A stretch of DNA of 13,713 bases from an uncultured Clostridia bacterium (GTDB lineage Bacteria; Bacillota; Clostridia; Oscillospirales; UBA644), in contig CAJGDF010000018.1 of the NCBI GenBank assembly GCA_904502105.1, forward strand, positions 1 through 13,713, read 5' to 3'. This document shows, piece after piece, positions 1 through 6,086 of this stretch; position 1 is the stretch's first letter, and each line of letters starts with the position of its first letter. The notes under the pieces were generated by a model. It ran no database searches. It was not told where the DNA came from and worked only from the letters and a program-made list of their open reading frames with translations. The position numbers and the translations under genes were made by a program.

Positions 1-798
1 GGCTCCTGCCTCGTTATGTGGCTCGGTGAAAGCATCAACGAAAAGGGTATCGGCAACGGTATCTCCATGATCCTTTTTGCTTCCATCGTTTCCAGAGGAC
101 CCGCAATCGTTATGAGCCTCGTTTACAACATCCAGATGGGTAAATGGTACATTCCCCTTGTTGTTCTCGTTATGGCTCTCCTCATTCTTGCGTTCATCGT
201 ATTTATGGACAGCGCAGAAAGAAGAATTCCGATCCAGTACGCTAAACGTCAGATCGGTAGAAAAATGTACGGCGGCCAGAGCACTCACTTGCCTATCAAA
301 GTAGTTATGACCGGTGTTATGCCTATCATCTTTACTTTTGCTATCATCAGCATTCCGGCAACTATTGCTCAGTTCGTTCCTAACTCGGGTTATGCTCAGT
401 TTGTAATGAAATACTTCTCTCAGACATCACCCATTTACATCATTCTGACATTCGCACTTATTATTGCTTTCAACTATTTCTATATCTCTATTCAGTATAA
501 TCCCATAGAAATAGCTAACAACATCAAGAACAACGGCGGCACAATCCCCGGTATTCGTCCCGGTAAGCCGACCAGCGACTTCATCATCAAGACAGTTCAC
601 AAAGTAACACTTTTCGGTGCTCTCTTCCTTGGTGTTATCGCTATCCTTCCGTTTATCATTCAGATCATCTTCCCCGCAACAGCAGGTATTGCTCTCGGTG
701 GTACATCTGTATTGATTCTCGTTTCCGTTTCTCTTGAAACTGTTAAGCAGCTCGAATCTCAGATGCTTATGCGTCATTACAAAGGTTTTCTTGAATAA
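1..798 (+). CDS. secY: Protein translocase subunit SecY (5'-truncated by window edge)
   Basis: This is the C-terminal 265 residues of SecY, the pore subunit of the SecYEG translocon in the cytoplasmic membrane. The reading frame is open from base 1, so the true start lies upstream. The first residues (GSCLVMWLGE, then ERGIGNGIS-like EKGIGNGIS) match the conserved stretch at the end of TM4 and the following loop. Several hydrophobic membrane segments follow, corresponding to about TM5 to TM10. The cytosolic loop has the family pattern (RRIPIQYAKRQ, then GQSTHLPIK), and a later loop reads NNGGTIPGIRPGKPT, which matches the SecY C5 region that contacts ribosome and SecA. The C-terminus (QMLMRHYKGFLE) is typical. 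It sits directly upstream of adk, as in the spc operons of many bacteria. No break is visible. Confidence 0.97.
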   Translation, partial: GSCLVMWLGESINEKGIGNGISMILFASIVSRGPAIVMSLVYNIQMGKWYIPLVVLVMALLILAFIVFMDSAERRIPIQYAKRQIGRKMYGGQSTHLPIKVVMTGVMPIIFTFAIISIPATIAQFVPNSGYAQFVMKYFSQTSPIYIILTFALIIAFNYFYISIQYNPIEIANNIKNNGGTIPGIRPGKPTSDFIIKTVHKVTLFGALFLGVIAILPFIIQIIFPATAGIALGGTSVLILVSVSLETVKQLESQMLMRHYKGFLE

Positions 799-816
799 AA
801 GAAAGGGGTATGCACT

Positions 817-1479
817 GTGAAATCCAATTCGTTAAGACTTGTTATTCTCGGTGCTCCCGGAGCAGGTAAAGGCACTCAAGCGGAAAGACTTTCAGAGAAG
901 TTCTCCGTGCCTCAGATCTCAACCGGCGTGATCCTTCGCGCCGCGATCGAGGCCGGAACTCCTCTCGGTCTTAAAGTTAAGGAACTTATAGAAAACGGTA
1001 AATTCGTGTCCGATGAGGACGTTGTTGCGATCGTCGGACAGCGAATAACCGAAAAAGACTGTGAAAACGGTTTTATTCTTGACGGTTTCCCGAGAACCAT
1101 TCCGCAGGCCGAGGCCCTCGAAAACCTGCTTGCGGAGCGCAATATTGCTCTTGATGCTGTCCTTTCAATAGATGTAAACGATTCTGATATCGTTTCTCGT
1201 ATGTCAGGACGCCGCGTATGTAAAAAATGCGGTGCAAGCTATCATGTAGTATATAAACGTCCCCAAAACGGCAATCTTTGCGATAATTGTTCATCCGAAC
1301 TTGTAATAAGAGAAGATGACAAGGTAGAGGTTGTTATGGACAGACTTGAAGCTTATCATAAGCAGACAGCTCCGCTCAAAGAATTCTACTCAGCAAAAGG
1401 TTTGCTTGTGTCCGTTGAAGGTAAAGAGGAGCTCGCAGAGACTTCCGCTGCCGTAGACAGCGCAATCGAAAAACTTTAA
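817..1479 (+). CDS. adk: Adenylate kinase, zinc-LID type, GTG start
   Basis: Adenylate kinase catalyses ATP + AMP = 2 ADP in the cytoplasm. The P-loop GAPGAGKGT spans residues 12-20. The NMP-binding DGFPRT motif is at 89-94, with R93. The LID arginines are in SGRR (130-133), with further conserved arginines at R165 and R176. The LID carries four cysteines (C135, C138, C155, C158) in a CxxC...CxxC pattern, so it should bind zinc as in Gram-positive enzymes. The length (220 aa) is normal for the long-form enzyme, with about five extra residues before the first strand. The start is GTG at 817, eight bases after GAAAGGGG (801-808). The ATG at 810 is out of frame and too close to the ribosome-binding site. 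It lies 18 bp after secY and is presumably co-transcribed with it. Confidence 0.97.
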   Translation: MKSNSLRLVILGAPGAGKGTQAERLSEKFSVPQISTGVILRAAIEAGTPLGLKVKELIENGKFVSDEDVVAIVGQRITEKDCENGFILDGFPRTIPQAEALENLLAERNIALDAVLSIDVNDSDIVSRMSGRRVCKKCGASYHVVYKRPQNGNLCDNCSSELVIREDDKVEVVMDRLEAYHKQTAPLKEFYSAKGLLVSVEGKEELAETSAAVDSAIEKL

Positions 1480-1497
1480 AGCTGGTAGGTAAATAAA

Positions 1498-2247
1498 ATG
1501 ATAGTTATTAAAAATCGCCGTGAGATCGATTTGATGCGAAAAGCCGGTGCGATCGCAGCTGAAGCCCTCGCAAGAGGCGGAGAAGCTGTAAAACCCGGTG
1601 TTTCAACAAAACATATAAACGATCTTATGGAAAAGTTCATCAGGAGTAGAAATGCGTATCCCTCGTTCTTAAACTACGGCGGCTTCCCTGCTTCCGCGTG
1701 CATTTCAATAAATGACGAGGTAATTCACGGGATCCCTTCGGATACGCGTATCATTCAGGATGGAGATATTGTGAGTATTGATGTCGGTGTTCTGCTCAAC
1801 GGCTACCATGCCGACAATGCAAACACCTTTCCCGCCGGTACCGTCAGCGGGGAGGCGCTTAAACTGATCGAAGCAACAAGAGGCTCCTTCTGGGAAGGCA
1901 TGAAATATGCCACAGCTGGAAAAAGACTCGGAGATGTCGGTCATGCGATAAGCGCGCACGCCGTAAAGAACGGATACTCCGTTGTTTACGAATATGTCGG
2001 ACATGGCGTTGGAACACAACTTCACGAAGAACCGAATGTTCCTAACTATGGAATGCAGGGCAAAGGCAGACGTCTTGAAGAAAATATGACGATTGCTGTA
2101 GAGCCGATGATAAATCAGGGTGTTCCCGATGTTAAGCAGCTTTCGGATAAATGGACTGTAGTTACAAAAGACGGTAAGCTTTCAGCTCACTATGAGCATA
2201 CGATAGCTATAACAAAAGATGAGCCGTTAATACTCACATCTCTGTAG
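1498..2247 (+). CDS. map: Methionine aminopeptidase, type I
   Basis: This cytoplasmic enzyme removes the initiator methionine from nascent proteins when the second residue is small. All five metal ligands of the pita-bread fold are in place: D95 and D106 (in SIDVG...HADN), H169 (GHGVG), E202 (AVEPM) and E233 (YEHT). The two substrate-contacting histidines are H77 (IHGIP) and H176 (QLHEEP). At 249 aa it is the short form with no N-terminal zinc finger or SH3-binding extension. The ATG at 1498 is preceded by a weak Shine-Dalgarno (GGTAGGT, 1484-1490), 18 bp after adk. The position between adk and infA is the usual Firmicute arrangement. Confidence 0.97.
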   Translation: MIVIKNRREIDLMRKAGAIAAEALARGGEAVKPGVSTKHINDLMEKFIRSRNAYPSFLNYGGFPASACISINDEVIHGIPSDTRIIQDGDIVSIDVGVLLNGYHADNANTFPAGTVSGEALKLIEATRGSFWEGMKYATAGKRLGDVGHAISAHAVKNGYSVVYEYVGHGVGTQLHEEPNVPNYGMQGKGRRLEENMTIAVEPMINQGVPDVKQLSDKWTVVTKDGKLSAHYEHTIAITKDEPLILTSL

Positions 2248-2255
2248 GAGATCAT

Positions 2256-2546
2256 ATGGATAGTAACGACATTGGCAAAGGGTGTATAGTTGAATCAATA
2301 GCAGGCCGAGATAAAGATCATCTTTTTATCGTGCTTGATACTATCGGTGAATATGCGCTTTTGGTTGATGGAAAAATCCGCAGGATCGAAAATCCTAAGC
2401 GAAAAAAAATAAAACACCTGCGTTTTCACGCTTTACGCGACGACGTTCGTGTTTATACAAAAATAATGGCCGGAATCCGGCCCGACAATGCGGAAATACG
2501 TAAGACAATAGCTCTTTTCGTAAATTCCGACAAAGAAAGCTCTTGA
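2256..2546 (+). CDS. KOW-domain RNA-binding protein (L14e/L27e-like)
   Basis: This is a 96-aa basic protein with one recognisable KOW motif near the N-terminus. The stretch with [14 protein letters not shown] starting at residue 7, then LFIVLD, gives the alternating hydrophobic/glycine pattern of KOW domains. A lysine-rich block ([10 protein letters not shown]) follows at about residues 47-56. Proteins of this kind are annotated in Clostridia as L14e/L6e/L27e-like KOW proteins and sit between map and infA, exactly as here. Their function is not established; ribosome or rRNA binding is an inference from the fold and the operon. The start ATG is preceded by TAGGAGAT, which overlaps the map stop codon. 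The 3' end overlaps the infA ribosome-binding site, so translation of the two genes is probably coupled. Confidence 0.85.
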   Translation: MDSNDIGKGCIVESIAGRDKDHLFIVLDTIGEYALLVDGKIRRIENPKRKKIKHLRFHALRDDVRVYTKIMAGIRPDNAEIRKTIALFVNSDKESS

Positions 2547-2552
2547 AGGAGG
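2546..2552 (+). promoter_or_regulatory. infA ribosome-binding site fixing a TTG start
   Basis: AAGGAGG is a full Shine-Dalgarno that begins inside the stop codon of the KOW gene (TGA 2544-2546). It lies eight bases before TTG 2561. An in-frame TTG at 2543 is upstream of the site and cannot be the start, so this element decides that infA begins at 2561. Confidence 0.88.
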
Positions 2553-2560
2553 TTAAACAC

Positions 2561-2794
2561 TTGGCAAAAGAAAATTTGATAGTGGTCGAAGGTGTTATCG
2601 TTGATACTCTTCCGAACACAAAGTTTATAGTCGAACTTCCCAATGGACATAAGATTGACGCTTATATCTCCGGCAGAATGCGCGAGAATAACATCCGCAT
2701 CATGCTTGGTGACCGCGTGGAAGTCGAGATGTCACCTTATGACCTTACCAAGGGCAGGATCACTTTCCGCGGAGTTCGTAAAAGAAATCCGTAA
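2561..2794 (+). CDS. infA: Translation initiation factor IF-1, TTG start
   Basis: IF-1 is the single-domain OB-fold factor that binds the 30S A site during initiation. The 77-aa product begins [11 protein letters not shown] and carries the family signatures [37 protein letters not shown] and KGRITFR. It is about five residues longer than the usual 72 because of a basic C-terminal tail (RGVRKRNP). The start is TTG, set by a perfect AAGGAGG eight bases upstream, so poor initiation would come from the codon and not from the binding site. IF-1 helps IF-3 to discriminate start codons, so a non-ATG start on its own gene could be a feedback control; that is an inference. There is no ATG near the N-terminus that could serve instead. 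Confidence 0.96.
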   Translation: MAKENLIVVEGVIVDTLPNTKFIVELPNGHKIDAYISGRMRENNIRIMLGDRVEVEMSPYDLTKGRITFRGVRKRNP

Positions 2795-2809
2795 GAAGTG
2801 TCCTTCTTA
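2792..2809 (+). other. Small stem-loop over the infA stop codon
   Basis: TAAGAAG (2792-2798) and CTTCTTA (2803-2809) are perfect complements separated by the four-base loop TGTC. The TAA of the left arm is the infA stop codon. No T-run follows, so this is not an intrinsic terminator. It could protect a 3' end or separate infA from rpmJ translation, or it could be chance at this length. Confidence 0.4.
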
Positions 2810-2859
2810 TAACCAGATTAACCGTAATTAGTTGAATGAAACCGAGGAGGTAATTCAAA

Positions 2860-2973
2860 ATGAAGGTACGTCCTTCCGTTAAACCGATGTGCGATAAGTG
2901 CAAGGTTATAAAGAGAAAAGGTAAAGTAATGGTAATATGCGAAGACCCTAAGCATAAACAGAGACAGGGTTAA
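2860..2973 (+). CDS. rpmJ: 50S ribosomal protein L36 (bL36), zinc-binding form
   Basis: This is a 37-residue protein beginning [19 protein letters not shown]. It has the L36 zinc ligands C11, C14, C27 and H32 (CxxC...CxxxxH), so it is the zinc-containing paralogue type. The start ATG is ten bases after GAGGAGG (2844-2850). L36 sits in the large subunit near 23S rRNA domains II, V and VI and is a conserved neighbour of infA and rpsM. It lies 65 bp after infA, one of the wider gaps in this operon. Confidence 0.96.
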   Translation: MKVRPSVKPMCDKCKVIKRKGKVMVICEDPKHKQRQG

Positions 2974-2998
2974 TTAAATCGGAGGTGTATTCACAAGC

Positions 2999-3367
2999 AT
3001 GGCAAGAATAGCTGGCATCGATCTGCCGAATAACAAACGCGTAGAAGTCGGTTTGACTTATATCTACGGTATCGGCATCAACAAATCCAGAACCATCTTA
3101 AGCGCAACAGGTGTAAATCCTGACACAAGAGTAAAGGATCTCACAGAAGACGATCTCTCTGCTCTCCGTGAATATATAGATAAAAACGTAACAGTCGAAG
3201 GTGACCTTCGCAGAGCAGTAGCTCTCGACATCAAACGTCTCGTTGAAATCGGTTGTTACAGAGGCGTTCGCCACAGAAAGAACCTTCCCGTTCGTGGTCA
3301 GCGTACCAAAACAAACGCAAGAACTCGTAAAGGTCCGTCCAAGACCGTAGCGAATAAGAAGAAATAA
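2999..3367 (+). CDS. rpsM: 30S ribosomal protein S13 (uS13)
   Basis: This is a 122-aa S13 starting [26 protein letters not shown], with the helix-two-turn-helix region (YGIGINKSR). The basic C-terminal tail ([25 protein letters not shown]) reaches the P-site tRNA and the head of the 30S subunit. It also takes part in the B1 intersubunit bridges. The ribosome-binding site GGAGGTG is at 2981-2987. In E. coli the S4 repressor acts on the leader before rpsM. Here only 25 nt separate rpmJ from rpsM, so a similar large leader structure cannot be placed entirely in that gap. Confidence 0.98.
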   Translation: MARIAGIDLPNNKRVEVGLTYIYGIGINKSRTILSATGVNPDTRVKDLTEDDLSALREYIDKNVTVEGDLRRAVALDIKRLVEIGCYRGVRHRKNLPVRGQRTKTNARTRKGPSKTVANKKK

Positions 3368-3384
3368 GTTCGGAGGGAAATAAA

Positions 3385-3789
3385 ATGGCTAAAGCCGCAG
3401 CTAATAAAAAGACAACTGTTAAAAGACGTAGAGACAAAAAGAATATAGCCAAAGGTGCCGTTCATATCCTTTCCAGCTTCAATAATACCATCGTAACCAT
3501 CACCGATGTTAACGGAAATGCAATTTCCTGGGCATCCGCAGGTGGACTTGGTTTCAGAGGTTCCAAGAAGAGCACTGCATTCGCAGCTCAGACCGCAGCA
3601 GAAACCGCTGCTAAAGCTTCTATGGAACATGGTATGAAGTCTGTTGAAGTATATGTTAAAGGTCCCGGCCCCGGACGTGAGGCTGCTATCAGAGCGCTCC
3701 AGACAGCAGGCATGGAAGTTACCATGATCAAAGACGTTACACCTATCCCGCACAACGGCTGCCGTCCCCCGAAGCGCCGCCGTGTATAA
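3385..3789 (+). CDS. rpsK: 30S ribosomal protein S11 (uS11)
   Basis: This is a 134-aa S11. It has a lysine/arginine-rich N-terminus (about residues 1-25), the conserved core [16 protein letters not shown] and [19 protein letters not shown], then the glycine/proline turn [10 protein letters not shown]. The C-terminus [11 protein letters not shown] is the family signature. S11 lies on the 30S platform beside the mRNA exit path and contacts S7 and S18. The start ATG is eight bases after GGAGG (3372-3376). It follows rpsM by 17 bp and precedes rpsD by 18 bp. Confidence 0.98.
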   Translation: MAKAAANKKTTVKRRRDKKNIAKGAVHILSSFNNTIVTITDVNGNAISWASAGGLGFRGSKKSTAFAAQTAAETAAKASMEHGMKSVEVYVKGPGPGREAAIRALQTAGMEVTMIKDVTPIPHNGCRPPKRRRV

Positions 3790-3807
3790 TTGGAGGTAAA
3801 TTTACAG

Positions 3808-4434
3808 ATGGCAAGATACACAGGTCCTGTCTGCCGTATGTGCAGACGTGAAAAGGAAAAACTTTTCCTTAAAGGTGAAAAATGCTACTCGGATAAGTGC
3901 CCTATCACTAAAGGCGCTAAAGTTCCCGGTCAGCACGGCGCAAGCCGCAAAAAGGCTACCGGTTACGGTATCCAGTTCCGTGAAAAACAGAAGGTTAAGA
4001 GATACTACGGTATGCTCGAAAAACAGTTCCGTCTCTATTTTGATATAGCATCCAAAAAAGAAGGCGTAACTGGTGATAACCTTCTCCGTATCTGCGAATC
4101 CAGACTTGACAACGTTGTTTACCGTCTTGGTTTCGCTATGTCCCGTGCAGAAGCTAAACAGCTCATCAACCACGGTCATTTCCTCGTAAACGGCAAGAAA
4201 GTAGATATTCCGTCCTACATCCTCGAAGTAGGTGACGTTATCGATATCAAAGCAGACAGCAAAGAATCTACCAAGATCAAAGCGATCCTCGCTGCTAACG
4301 ATCAGAAGCCCATTCCCAGCTGGCTCGACCTCGATAAAAACACCTGCACCGGTAGGGTAGCAGATCTTCCCGATCCCGCAGGAATCGATCTCCCGATCGA
4401 AGTTCATCTTATCGTTGAGTTGTACTCCAAATAA
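3808..4434 (+). CDS. rpsD: 30S ribosomal protein S4 (uS4), zinc-binding form
   Basis: S4 is a primary 16S rRNA-binding protein that nucleates 30S body assembly and often represses its own operon. The 208-aa product starts MARYTGPVCRMCRREKEKL. Its N-terminal zinc site is intact (C9, C12, C26, C31), so it is the zinc-containing form. The S4 RNA-binding domain follows (RLDNVVYRLGFAMSRAEAKQLINHGHFLVNGKKVDIPSY), and the C-terminus is IEVHLIVELYSK. The start is ATG 3808, ten bases after TGGAGGT (3791-3797). An in-frame TTG at 3790 directly abuts the rpsK stop and has no ribosome-binding site, so it is not used. The zinc site also shows that the cell is not using a zinc-independent S4 from this locus. 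Confidence 0.98.
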   Translation: MARYTGPVCRMCRREKEKLFLKGEKCYSDKCPITKGAKVPGQHGASRKKATGYGIQFREKQKVKRYYGMLEKQFRLYFDIASKKEGVTGDNLLRICESRLDNVVYRLGFAMSRAEAKQLINHGHFLVNGKKVDIPSYILEVGDVIDIKADSKESTKIKAILAANDQKPIPSWLDLDKNTCTGRVADLPDPAGIDLPIEVHLIVELYSK

Positions 4435-4537
4435 TAGTTTCTGAATATAATCAAACCGCTTCGTTGATATCGGGCAATGACGGGAGTTATAACTTGATAA
4501 CAACGGCAGATATTTCACTAAAGAAAGGGTGCGTTAT
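4435..4537 (+). other. rpsD-rpoA intergenic leader
   Basis: At 103 bp this is the longest gap inside the ribosomal operon. It contains TATAAT (4446-4451) without a well-spaced -35 box. It also has short complementary arms, GTTAT and ATAAC, around 4486-4501, and CGTTG near 4463 that can pair with CAACG near 4500. There is no T-run terminator. It may hold a weak internal promoter or an S4- or RNA-processing structure for rpoA, but nothing here is strong enough to name. Confidence 0.35.
4524..4529 (+). promoter_or_regulatory. rpoA ribosome-binding site deciding the start
   Basis: AAAGGG lies eight bases before ATG 4538. The in-frame GTG at 4529 overlaps this element and cannot be initiated from it, so the nine-base-longer reading frame is not the real one. 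Confidence 0.8.
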
Positions 4538-5488
4538 ATGATAGAAATCCAAAAGCCTACAATCGATGTAGTTGAAGTTTCCGAAGACGGTACTTACGGT
4601 AAGTTCGTCGTTGAACCTCTTGAAAGAGGATATGGCATTACTCTTGGCAACTCGCTTCGCAGAATGCTTCTTTCCTCCCTTCAGGGCGCAGCTGTTACTT
4701 CGATAAAGATCGATGGCGTACAACACGAATTTTCGACGATACCCGGCGTAAAAGAAGATGTCGCAGAGATCGTTCTTAATATGAAAGGTCTTATTGCGAG
4801 ACTTCACGGATCGTCTTCCAAATTTGCATATATAGAAGCACAGGATGAAGGCGAAGTCACAGCGAAAGATATTAAAGCAGACAGCGATATCGAAATTTTG
4901 AATCCCGATATGCATATCGCGACTCTCTCTAAAGATTCCAGATTGTATATGGAGATCACTATCGGTACCGATAAAGGCTATATTCCTTCTGAAAGAAATA
5001 AGCCCGCTAATGCTCCTATCGGACTCATCGCAATGGACTCTTCTCATTCTCCTGTATGCAAAGTTAATTACACCGTTCAGAATACCCGTGTCGGCAATAT
5101 AACCGACTACGACAAGCTCGAAATGGAAGTCTGGACAAACGGCACTATTTCCGCTCGTACAGCAGTTTCTATGTCTGCTAAGATTCTCAGTGAACATCTT
5201 ACTTTGTTCATTGACCTTGCAGAACCTCAGGAAATGGCTGAAGAAGTTTGGAAGGGTGACGAGATCGAAAGCAAAGAAAAGATACTCAGCATGACTATCG
5301 AAGAGCTCGATCTCTCCGTTCGTTCTTTCAACTGCCTTAAGAGAGCCGGCATCAATACTGTGGATGATCTTATCAACAAGTCTCCCGAAGAAATGATGCG
5401 TGTTCGTAACTTGGGTAAGAAATCGCTCGAAGAAGTAATTGTTAAACTTGAATCATACGGATTGCAATTTGCATTAGATAAAGAATAA
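4538..5488 (+). CDS. rpoA: DNA-directed RNA polymerase subunit alpha
   Basis: This is a 316-aa alpha subunit. The N-terminal dimerisation and assembly domain (about 1-230) has the signatures [35 protein letters not shown] and [13 protein letters not shown] charged linker (about 231-250) leads to the C-terminal domain from residue 251. There the helix-hairpin-helix DNA-binding residues are kept: R262, N265, C266 and K268 match E. coli R265, N268, C269 and K271, and NLGKKS is at 291-296. It therefore should recognise UP elements and contact activators normally. It is flanked by rpsD and rplQ as in the classical alpha operon. Confidence 0.98.
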   Translation: MIEIQKPTIDVVEVSEDGTYGKFVVEPLERGYGITLGNSLRRMLLSSLQGAAVTSIKIDGVQHEFSTIPGVKEDVAEIVLNMKGLIARLHGSSSKFAYIEAQDEGEVTAKDIKADSDIEILNPDMHIATLSKDSRLYMEITIGTDKGYIPSERNKPANAPIGLIAMDSSHSPVCKVNYTVQNTRVGNITDYDKLEMEVWTNGTISARTAVSMSAKILSEHLTLFIDLAEPQEMAEEVWKGDEIESKEKILSMTIEELDLSVRSFNCLKRAGINTVDDLINKSPEEMMRVRNLGKKSLEEVIVKLESYGLQFALDKE

Positions 5489-5507
5489 GGAAGGAGGCTA
5501 CTGCCAA

Positions 5508-5846
5508 ATGGGAACTCGCAAACTCGGCAGATCTACCGATCACAGAATTTCCATGCTTCGCGGAATGGTTACTTATCTTCTCGAAAACGGACAGATCGAA
5601 ACCACCGCGACAAGAGCTAAGGAAGTTCGTTGCATCGCAGAAAAAATGATCACTTTAGGTAAACAGAATACATTGCACGCAAAAAGACAGGCACTCAGCT
5701 ACATCACCAAGGAGGACGTTGTTAAGAAACTCTTTGACGAAATCTCTCCCAAGTATGCTGATCGTAACGGTGGTTATACTCGTATAATCAAAACCGGCCC
5801 CCGTCGCGGCGATGCTGCTGAAATGGCTATCATTCAGCTTATCTAA
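5508..5846 (+). CDS. rplQ: 50S ribosomal protein L17 (bL17)
   Basis: This is a 112-aa L17 beginning [20 protein letters not shown], with [16 protein letters not shown], then the conserved end [26 protein letters not shown]. It is a large-subunit protein near the peptide exit tunnel. The ribosome-binding site AAGGAGG (5491-5497) is ten bases upstream, and it is 19 bp after rpoA. It is the last gene of the ribosomal operon here, because a terminator follows. In many Clostridia the next genes are the ecfA/ecfT transporter genes and truA; they are absent at this position. Confidence 0.98.
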   Translation: MGTRKLGRSTDHRISMLRGMVTYLLENGQIETTATRAKEVRCIAEKMITLGKQNTLHAKRQALSYITKEDVVKKLFDEISPKYADRNGGYTRIIKTGPRRGDAAEMAIIQLI

Positions 5847-5862
5847 TTAAAGATATATACTT

Positions 5863-5895
5863 AAAACGGAGGAACGAAAGTTCCTTCGTTTTTTT
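5863..5895 (+). terminator. Intrinsic terminator of the ribosomal operon
   Basis: ACGGAGGAAC (5866-5875) and GTTCCTTCGT (5880-5889) form a ten-base-pair stem with one G-T pair, closed by a GAAA tetraloop. Flanking A and T bases can extend the stem by about three pairs. A seven-base T-run (5889-5895) follows. It lies 17 nt after the rplQ stop, and no gene reads through it on the + strand until iorA. The GGAGG within the left arm is not followed by a start codon and is not read as a ribosome-binding site. Confidence 0.93.
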
Positions 5896-5929
5896 ATGTT
5901 TACAGACATCAAAAGTTAAAGTTTTGTCA

Positions 5930-5958
5930 TTGATTTTTTATTACTGTTATAGTATAAT
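5930..5958 (+). promoter_or_regulatory. Promoter of the iorA cluster
   Basis: TTGATT (5930-5935), a 17-bp spacer, and a perfect TATAAT (5953-5958) make a housekeeping sigma-A type promoter. It is embedded in an A+T-rich stretch downstream of the rplQ terminator. The predicted transcript start is about 5965, which leaves a leader of about 120 nt before iorA. Confidence 0.8.
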
Positions 5959-5974
5959 TATTAAATAAGGTAAA

Positions 5975-6007
5975 ATGGCTTTTTACTTGCTTAACCTCGA
6001 AATTTGA
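5975..6007 (+). CDS. Possible leader peptide 1 (10 aa)
   Basis: This is a short reading frame, MAFYLLNLEI, in the iorA leader. AAGG (5967-5970) lies four bases before the ATG, which is close but usable. The predicted transcript start is only about 10 nt upstream. It contains adjacent Phe and Tyr codons, which would suit sensing of aromatic amino acids by ribosome stalling. Its stop codon overlaps the next tiny reading frame by one base (TGATG). The region is A+T-rich and such frames arise by chance, so this is a candidate only. Confidence 0.3.
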   Translation: MAFYLLNLEI

Positions 6008-6030
6008 TGTTTAACGTAAAATTTGAGAGG
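5995..6030 (+). other. Candidate stem-loop in the iorA leader
   Basis: CCTC plus AAATTT (5995-5998 and 6000-6005) can pair with AAATTT plus GAGG (6019-6024 and 6027-6030), with a small internal loop (G opposite GA) and a 13-nt apical loop. The stem straddles the stop of leader frame 1 and most of the first third of leader frame 2, so translation of either would open it. A second copy of TCGAAATTT at 6037-6045 could compete for the right arm. No T-run follows, so it is not an intrinsic terminator as it stands. Confidence 0.4.
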
Positions 6031-6057
6031 CGCAAGTCGAAATTTTGCATAAAATAA
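6007..6057 (+). CDS. Possible leader peptide 2 (16 aa)
   Basis: This is a short reading frame, MFNVKFERRKSKFCIK, that starts on the last base of the stop codon of leader frame 1, a layout that allows stop-start coupling. It has three Phe codons among sixteen. It has no strong ribosome-binding site of its own. It ends 29 nt before iorA, upstream of the iorA ribosome-binding site (AAGGA, 6074-6078). It could be part of a translation-dependent leader control of the arylpyruvate cluster, or a chance frame in A+T-rich DNA. Confidence 0.25.
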   Translation: MFNVKFERRKSKFCIK

Positions 6058-6086
6058 CAGATTCTTCATAAAAAAGGATAGATATC

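Noticed and set aside
810..816. ATG at 810 as the adk start
   Set aside because: It is out of frame with adk and lies two bases after the Shine-Dalgarno.
4446..4451. TATAAT after rpsD as a definite rpoA promoter
   Set aside because: The nearest -35-like hexamer, TTGTAC (4420-4425), is 20 bp away, too far for a confident call; it is kept only as a possibility in the leader entry.
6031..6050. GCAA...TTGC as a second leader hairpin or riboswitch element
   Set aside because: There are only four base pairs around a nine-base loop, and no known riboswitch core was recognised.
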